DNA from: Gigaspora rosea
Lineage: Eukaryota > Glomeromycota > Glomeromycetes > Diversisporales > Gigasporaceae
NCBI GenBank assembly: GCA_003550325.1
Contig: QKWP01000138.1
Coordinates: forward strand, 166,904-230,903
DNA length: 64,000 bases
Reading direction: 5' to 3'
Position 1 is the stretch's first letter, and each line of letters opens with the position of its first letter. Both the position numbers and the translations under genes were made by a program. Under the pieces are notes generated by a model. That model was given only the letters and a program-made list of their open reading frames with translations, was not told the origin of the DNA and did no database searches. Below are positions 58,277-64,000 of this stretch, in pieces.

Positions 58277-58811
58277 GGGGTTATCCATAAATAACGTTAT
58301 GTACCCCCTCATAGTAGCGCTTGACCCCCTCTACTATATAAAAAAATTTTTCAAAATCCATATGTTTATATATAAAATTTTACAAAAACTTGAATATATT
58401 AAGACACAGTGATCCGATTTGGATGATTTAGGTACCATTCGATTCGTCTCAGTGAGACGAATCCAATGATACCAAAATCATTTTATTTGGATCACTGAAT
58501 CAATAGTTATTCACAAAAAACTATTAATTTTATAGTCATTTTATAAGAAAACATAATAACCAATAGTATTTGGCCAATAACTTTTGATCCAGTGATCCAA
58601 ATGAAATCAAATTGGTACCATTCGACTCCTCTCACCGAGACGAATCGAATGGTACCAAAATCATTAAATTTGGACCACTGGATCAGTTTTTAGACGATTT
58701 TTTCTAAAAAAATTGCATTATATTTTTTTGACCCTCCTACTTAAGAGGAAAATCGTTATATTTTGTCAGACCCCTCCCCCCTCTTGTATAACGTTATTTC
58801 TGGATGCCCCC
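58277..58811. mobile_element. 535-bp TIR element carrying two GATCC/TCGTCTC modules
   Basis: Ends GGGGTTATCCATAAATAACG and, inverted, GGGGCATCCAGAAATAACG, both leading into TTAT and a CCCCCTC tract. Inside are two palindromic modules (58405-58500 and 58580-58690) with ACCATTCGATTCGTCTC and GAGACGAATCGAATGGTACC. A target duplication was not found. Confidence 0.75.
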
Positions 58812-59067
58812 TCATTATCTATCTCATCAAGCACTATTGTGATAAGTTTTGCGTAGTTTGTTTTCTTCTAGTAGAAGACTTTTTCTGTAGTTTCAAAATT
58901 TTTGGACTTGGTATTACTATTCTCTAGAACTTTTAATATGCTGTACGTCATTTTAAAGATTTGTTAAACTTGGACTTAAAAATATTTCTGATAAATTATT
59001 CCTTCAGTTTATTTTCAGCTTTCAATATGCCGATATCGAGAATTTCATTATACTTGTAACTAGGTTC

Positions 59068-59378
59068 TAGGGTTCAGAATAAAAAGCCCGTGATATTTTG
59101 AATTTTTAATGGGCATGAACATAGTGTTACACAAATGATGCCCTTAAAAGTCAAGCGGGTCAGGCCCAACAGGCCAGCTTGTAGGCCTGACCCGCTTGAC
59201 TTTGAAGGCTTGCCACTAGCATAAGACACGTGTGAGATACAAATGAAACCTATTTGCTGATAGTGTATTTATTATACTACTTATATATACTGGTTACGGT
59301 TTATGCATTATTTGTATAACACTATGTTCATGCCCATCAAAAATTCCAAATATCACGGGCTTTTTATTCTGAACCCTA
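59068..59378. mobile_element. 311-bp hAT-type MITE, perfect 8-bp duplication
   Basis: Ends TAGGGTTCAGAATAAAAAGC and its inverted copy; pairing runs about 75 bp. CTAGGTTC occurs exactly at 59060-59067 and 59379-59386. The centre has a second palindrome (GTCAAGCGGGTCAGGCC, 59149-59203). The + frame at 59303-59575 starts in it and is not a gene. Confidence 0.92.
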
Positions 59379-59386
59379 CTAGGTTC

Positions 59387-60150
59387 CTAACTACTTATCA
59401 AGCAACCTATAGATTTACTCAAAACCTCTTTAATAGTCCTAATAATCTTGAAAAAGTAACTAAAGAAAATGAGTTAGTAGAAATGGACCATAATTTTTGG
59501 TTGGTCCTAAAAATAATAATAATGAGAACATTAAAGTTCATTAATCACAAATTTCTATCTTTATTGCTAATCTAATTGCTAATGGCTAACCTGACCCTAT
59601 GGCCCTTTTTGTACAACAAATTAGAAATCTCATTTTTCAATTACAAGCTGCTTTGTCCCTAAATTAATATTCCTGTATTAATATTTTTGTGCAGTATCGT
59701 GAATTAAACTTGGTCCACTATTCTGAATTTTTAGCTAGTAAACAAGACCTGATTTGTAGTTAGAAGATGTAAAAAAATGTTTGAAACCAATTACACAAGT
59801 CAAAATCCAATATATCGGGTACATATTGGGTACCATATTATTATAATTGAAAAATATATAAAATAGTACATATTGGTAACCTATCATATATATATTGTAT
59901 AGTTTGGATATATCGGGTACCCAATGTGTATATGTAATAAAAATAATTTATAAACTGCATATATTATAATTCTAAATTATTGTTTACAATGCAGATATTC
60001 TATATATTCAAAAAATTTATCCTTTAAGATATAAAAAATTAATTTTTACTACTTAATTTTTTTTAATTTGTTATATATCGAGTACCTAATAAATATAGTA
60101 TTAACTAGCGATAGAAATTTCTAAAAGCAGTAGTAAAAAAGATAAGGATT
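59387..60150. other. AT-rich DNA with ATATCGGGTACC motifs
   Basis: 59805-59940 carries several ATATATCGGGTACATATT / GGGTACC motifs on both strands, suggesting a worn foldback. No gene seen. Confidence 0.4.
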
Positions 60151-60159
60151 GCATTTATA

Positions 60160-60530
60160 GTGCATATATGCAATAGTGGGAATAAAGGTAAATTTCCAGT
60201 TATTCTTATTTTAAGCCCGGAATTTTTTTTTTTTTATTTATTAATGTCAAGTACAGAAATAGGATAGTAAGTTACAATTATATCAGGATGATATATAAAG
60301 AAATACTATATTTAAAATTTCTAACTAATCATCTAATGATCTATGCAATAGGTCAAGCCTATCACTTGCAGTCAGGGCTAACCATTAAACTGCTACAGAA
60401 AGAAGATGTGACATTTCACCTCATACTTTTTTATTTTAAACTAAAAGGTTAAATTTTTAGTTTAAGAAGGCTAGAGGAAACCAAAAGCCCGGAATTTTTA
60501 TTCTCACTATATTGCATATATGCACAAGAA
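60160..60530. mobile_element. TIR element (GTGCATATATGCAATA ends) with a retroposed insert
   Basis: GTGCATATATGCAATAGTGG near 60160 is inverted as ACTATATTGCATATATGCAC ending near 60525, followed inward on both sides by GGGAATAAA / ATTCTCAC-like and AAGCCCGGAATT sequence. The insert 60228-60484 splits it. Confidence 0.65.
60228..60484 (-). mobile_element. SINE-like or short retroposed insert, minus strand
   Basis: The 15-bp phrase AAGCCCGGAATTTTT occurs at 60213-60227 and again at 60485-60499. A T-run adjoins the left copy (a poly-A tail in minus orientation). The 257-bp body has no frame. On the minus strand TAATGGTTAGCC (60376-60387) resembles a polymerase III A box and GGCTTGACCTA (60349-60359) a B box, but they lie about 100 bp from the 5' end, so promoter identity is weak. 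Confidence 0.6.
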
Positions 60531-61146
60531 ACAATAAATAAATAAAGCAAACATATTTTTATTTTTTATTCCTTTTTTTTTAACGATTTTTTTTAATTAA
60601 TTTTTGTTAATTTTTATTTATGGTATTTTTTAAATTATGTTTAAATAGTTTTATTAGTTTTGATTTTTTTTATTTTTTTATTATAGTTTTTTAATTTTTT
60701 TAATTTTTTTTTAAAATTATTTTTAAATTTCTAATTATTTTTTATTTTTTCTAATTTTTTTTTATTTTTTTTATTTTATTTTATGAAATAATTTATACAT
60801 CGCACGTGCAATGTTGTCGTATCTGCTGCAGATCATAAAATTAGGTGTAATGTAAAATCAAAACAATTAAAATAACCTGTTGTTTTATTTTTTTTTATTG
60901 GATATAGTTAGGGTGAGGTATAGTTGTGTATATAGATGAGAGTGGATTTTTATAGTGAAATTTTGCAAGAAATTTTTTTTGTTAGAATCCTAAAAGTATT
61001 TTCATAAACTCAATTTTAAGTTATAGATGATTTTTGACAAAACAAACATTTGTTTTGAATTTTTTGATAATGTAACATTATACCTGATCTTGAAATTTGA
61101 TTGGAAGAGTGACATATAAGGTGCATCACATGGGCATGAATAAATT
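60531..61146. other. Poly-T tract region and spacer
   Basis: 60555-60785 is nearly pure T with A interruptions. 60835-60870 repeats the phrase AGGTGTAATGTAAAA seen near 27410. No gene seen. Confidence 0.55.
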
Positions 61147-61148
61147 TA

Positions 61149-61900
61149 CAGTCAGACCTCTCTATAATCACAAGTTGGTCGCGCACTATTTTGGTAATTG
61201 TATAGAAGTGTGACTATAAATAAAATACCTTGCTATAGTCACATGACCAAAGGCCAATAAGAATATATTTGCGCATATTTGAAATACTATTAAAAAATTT
61301 AAAATGTTTGATAATGAAAAACTTTTGATCCAGTGGCCCAATTTGGATAAAATAACAAGTGTTTAACTCAATGAGACAATTCTAAAAAGTCTAAAATTAT
61401 CCAAATTTAGCTACAAAATGCTAAGATCATTAAAGATTTTTTATTTAAGTGTTAAATTTAATCAATTCTTAAATATGTGAAGTGACACAAATCCTTAATG
61501 ATCACAGGATTGTGTGTTTGGAATTTAATGATCTTAGACTCATTAGAATCGTCTCATCGAGATGAACATCTTGGTAGTTGTTTTATCCAAATCGGGCCAC
61601 TGCATCAAAAGTTATTTGTTGTCAAACCTTTAAGAATTTTTAATAGAATAATTTTAAATAAACATGAAAATGAATATTGGCCAATCAGATGTTATAATCT
61701 ATATTTAGTCAAAATTTGTGATATAACGAGGGTTTTTATTAATAAAATTGATAAAAAAATCAAAATTTTTTTGTGATAGTGATTATAGGTGATTTGTGAC
61801 TATAATAAGGTTTTTTACTATATTTTAAGTCCATTGCACAATATTGGTGCTTATATAGAGGTATGACTATATAGGGTGTGGCTATTGAGAGGTCAGACTG
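61149..61900. mobile_element. Tc1/mariner-type TIR element, 752 bp
   Basis: TACAGTCAGACCTCTCTATA at the left and CAATAGCCACACCC-leading CAGTCTGACCTCTCAATAGC after inversion at the right, with TA at 61147-61148 and 61901-61902. Subterminal TGACTATAAATA / TGACTATAATA motifs occur in both arms. The interior has the module TCGTCTCATCGAGATGAA (about 61550) and TCCAGTGGCCCAATTTGG (61330). The + frame 61498-61776 is part of this interior and has no transposase features. Confidence 0.85.
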
Positions 61901-62475
61901 TACTCTTATTTTATTTTATTTTTATTTTTTTATTACATTTCTTTTTTATTTTTTATTTTTTTCCGGCAGTCATGCCATCATTTTTATTAGGAATTATACT
62001 CGAAAAATATATGTTTTACATAATTAAGAGTTTTACTTTCCTATACTACAAATGACGACTCACCCGGTTGCTCTATAAGTACCTATGTGCAACCTGCTAT
62101 AGTAGAATTTTACCTCACATTATGGCTTTTGCATAAAGTCCATAATGTATCCTTGGATGGTTTCTACAGCCAGTCAGAACTGCCTTTCTCAGTCTCTCCA
62201 CCACTCCTCTTGCCGTCCATTCAGGATCCAGCATATAACCACCTCTTTGCTTATATCAAAAATTCTATCCCAATCATTTTCTGCTTTCTTTGTATTCTCG
62301 TCTTTACCTTCTTTTCTTCTTACTGTATATTTTTTCCTTCATTTTCGCTTTTGCTTTTTTCCACTTTATTTCGTGTACTTGTATTCAAACAGAGGCCTTG
62401 CTCTTTTTCCCAATCCTTTACCTTTTCGTATCTTACTTTCCAAACTTTATCATGCACCAATTCTATTCAATATTT

Positions 62476-62820
62476 CTAGTAGTATACGAAGAACTTTCTC
62501 GCTGTTCTCTCTGACGAAAAAAACTGTCTTAGATTTGACCAATCTTCTATTGTAACTAGTCCTCGGATCAGTCTTCCTCTTCTTTCTTGTTCTTCTGTAA
62601 TACCGCCTTTCCAATGTTCTTGCAAGAACTTGGGTACTATGAAGTTATCATCAATTTTCTTTTCCAATTCTTGATATGCCTTCTCAGCTGCTAGCTCTTC
62701 GATTTCTCTCATGTGATTTAGCACTACCTCACACCTAACCAGGTGTTCAACAGTCTCTTTTTCTTTATTGCATCTTATACACTTCGCTTCTTTATATATA
62801 TCAGGCTTCCTTTGTTGCAA
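62476..62820 (-). pseudogene. LINE C-terminal zinc-knuckle-like region
   Basis: The block reads QQRKPDIYKEAKCIRCNKEK...ETVEHLVRC, a Cys-X2-Cys ... His-X3-Cys pattern common after the RNase H or RT domain of non-LTR elements, followed by a helical tail ending at a stop at 62476. It should be continuous with the RNase H block but is separated by an inserted or misassembled stretch (62825-63030). Plus-strand frames at 62087-62555 that overlap it are shadows. Confidence 0.75.
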
Positions 62821-63084
62821 GTTTTCCAGAACCGAAAGCTGCTTGCTAATACATCTTAACTCAAAAAGCTGACAAGTATTCGAACGAATCGTGTGATCCT
62901 TAAACTAGTGATTTGACTCGGTTAGTCTATAATCGGGTAACCGAACCGAACCGAAAGAAATCCGGTTAACCGATTGAATANTCTTGTCTTTGGAACCCCG
63001 AATAAATGTCCATTCTGCCTTAATCATTATATTTGTTAACATTTTTATAAAAGAGCGAAGTGGTTTTTCAATAGCTATACCATT

Positions 63085-63974
63085 CTATCCCACTTTATAG
63101 TTGTGCCCTGGGATACTCATACTCGACATCACAAGTGCATGTGCATTTACTAACCCTTTCATGGCTTCGTAATCAGCAAGTATATTTAGGCTGTCTTCAG
63201 AGTGCCCCTTTGTCTTAACTAGTCTCAACTGTAGATCTTTTGTTCGAACTACTTCTACTAAAGTTGCTACTAGGCCTCTGTTTTTTGTCTTTAGCCACTC
63301 TCTTGCCGTTTTTTTATTTAGGCCTTTTTCTATTGCCATAATTGCACCCTTACTGTCCGTAACAATTTTTACTTCCTTTCCTTTTGGCACCACTAGTAAT
63401 GCTACAAGTATAGCAACCAACTCTGCTCTCGTAGATGAAAACCACTGTCTTGCTGCTAGTGCGAACTGTCTTATTACCTGTCCTTTTTCATCTACTTGAA
63501 CTATACTACATCCTATCATCTTGGAGCCAGTACTCTGTTCTTCCCCTAGTGAGCCATCTGAATAAAAGTAAAACTCACATTTTCTAATTCTATATTTTCT
63601 ATTAAGTATTTAACTAATCTATTTTTATAATATTCATCACTAACTATTAATTCTATTAAATGATTTTCCCAGCTTTTAACCGCAATTTCACAATACTCAT
63701 ATTTTTTAATTTTCTTTACTTCTCTATTCTCTACTATATCTCTTTTTTCTAATTTTCATCTAACTACCTCTAAACATTCTAGCTTATTTGCATTAACTTT
63801 GCCTTTGCCTATAATATTTGTCACATCTCCTAATACTTTACATGGTATATGTAGCCTTTCGCTACTGCTCTCTAAATGTTTGCTCCTGTAGTTACCATTT
63901 TCATCTGGTACCTTATACAAATCTGATACTTCAACCTCTGCCCAAACTTTTTCTTTCTTGTGAATTTTACCCAA
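63085..63974 (-). pseudogene. LINE ORF2 relic: linker and RNase H domain
   Basis: The first block (63756-63974) is an open linker (HKKEKVWAEVEVSDLY...). The sequence continues with a stop to ENIELENVSFTFIQ and shifts frame near 63575. The RNase H domain then shows all four catalytic acids: Asp in FYFYSDGS (just upstream of 63519), Glu in STRAELVAIL, Asp in IVTDSKGAI and Asp in NILADYEA, plus VKTKGHSED. RNase H removes the RNA strand during reverse transcription. The domain itself is open over 144 codons or more, so this copy is much younger or less decayed than the LINE at 14-16 kb, but the frameshift makes it inactive as a whole. Confidence 0.85.
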
Positions 63975-64000
63975 CCTTGTTTCTTTATTTTTTTTCGAAG

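Larger units (their letters stand above)
61903..64000 (-). mobile_element. 3' part of a LINE, minus strand, cut by the window edge
   Basis: The minus strand carries, in order from the right edge, a linker, RNase H and a Cys-rich C-terminal region, then about 560 bp of 3' untranslated sequence that becomes A-rich (61903-61965 on the minus strand) exactly beside the TIR element at 61149-61900. The 5' part lies beyond base 64000. An insert of about 200 bp containing an ambiguous base lies at about 62825-63030. Confidence 0.78.

Noticed and set aside
62087..62555. Three overlapping + strand frames rich in Phe, Ser and Leu
   Set aside because: They are antisense to the 3' end of the minus-strand LINE, whose zinc-knuckle-like protein is recognisable.

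Overview
The window looks like a piece of a very AT-rich, transposon-saturated eukaryotic genome. The most likely source is an arbuscular mycorrhizal fungus (Glomeromycotina, Rhizophagus-like). I infer this from the base composition, from one intact gene split by many short GT-AG introns, and from protein relics that I recall as multicopy in those fungi. No species call is possible without a database search. I see no bacterial features, rRNA, CRISPR or convincing tRNA gene.

Only one gene appears intact: a 17-exon oligopeptide transporter (OPT) gene at 46407-50264 on the + strand. Its exons join in frame to 745 codons plus stop, including a 12-nt microexon. The last third of its first intron is a foldback element. 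Everything else that codes is a mobile-element relic with stops and frameshifts.

Layout. 1-13.9 kb: gene-free DNA with foldback/TIR elements (1032-3487 with a TA target; 7366-8066 hAT-type; 11432-12340 palindromic), an inverted ACTAGT-rich minisatellite (4.38-5.39 kb) and a ~138-bp tandem array (8.3-9.9 kb) interrupted by a TA element. 13.97-16.73 kb: a TIR element invaded by a 5'-truncated LINE (perfect 12-bp duplication) and by a second MITE. 16.9-19.0 kb: nested and abutting Tc1/mariner-type and hAT-type MITEs. 19.0-34.7 kb: an array of palindromic units split by a Ty3/Gypsy LTR retrotransposon (20441-34061, minus orientation). That retrotransposon is itself invaded by several MITEs and, inside one LTR, by a 5.5-kb TTAA-flanked DNA transposon carrying an intron-containing DDE-type transposase pseudogene. 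34.7-46.4 kb: AT-rich DNA with a decayed Helitron and more foldbacks. 46.4-50.3 kb: the OPT gene. 50.3-61.9 kb: a dense field of TIR elements, one short LTR-flanked element (53623-56181) and a retroposed short sequence at 60.2-60.5 kb. 61.9-64.0 kb: the 3' part of a second LINE, running off the window edge.

The transposable elements matter most here. Many boundaries can be fixed to the base by target-site duplications, which gives relative ages through nesting. Two internal modules recur inside elements whose ends belong to different families, suggesting module exchange among non-autonomous elements or a so far unnamed shared component.
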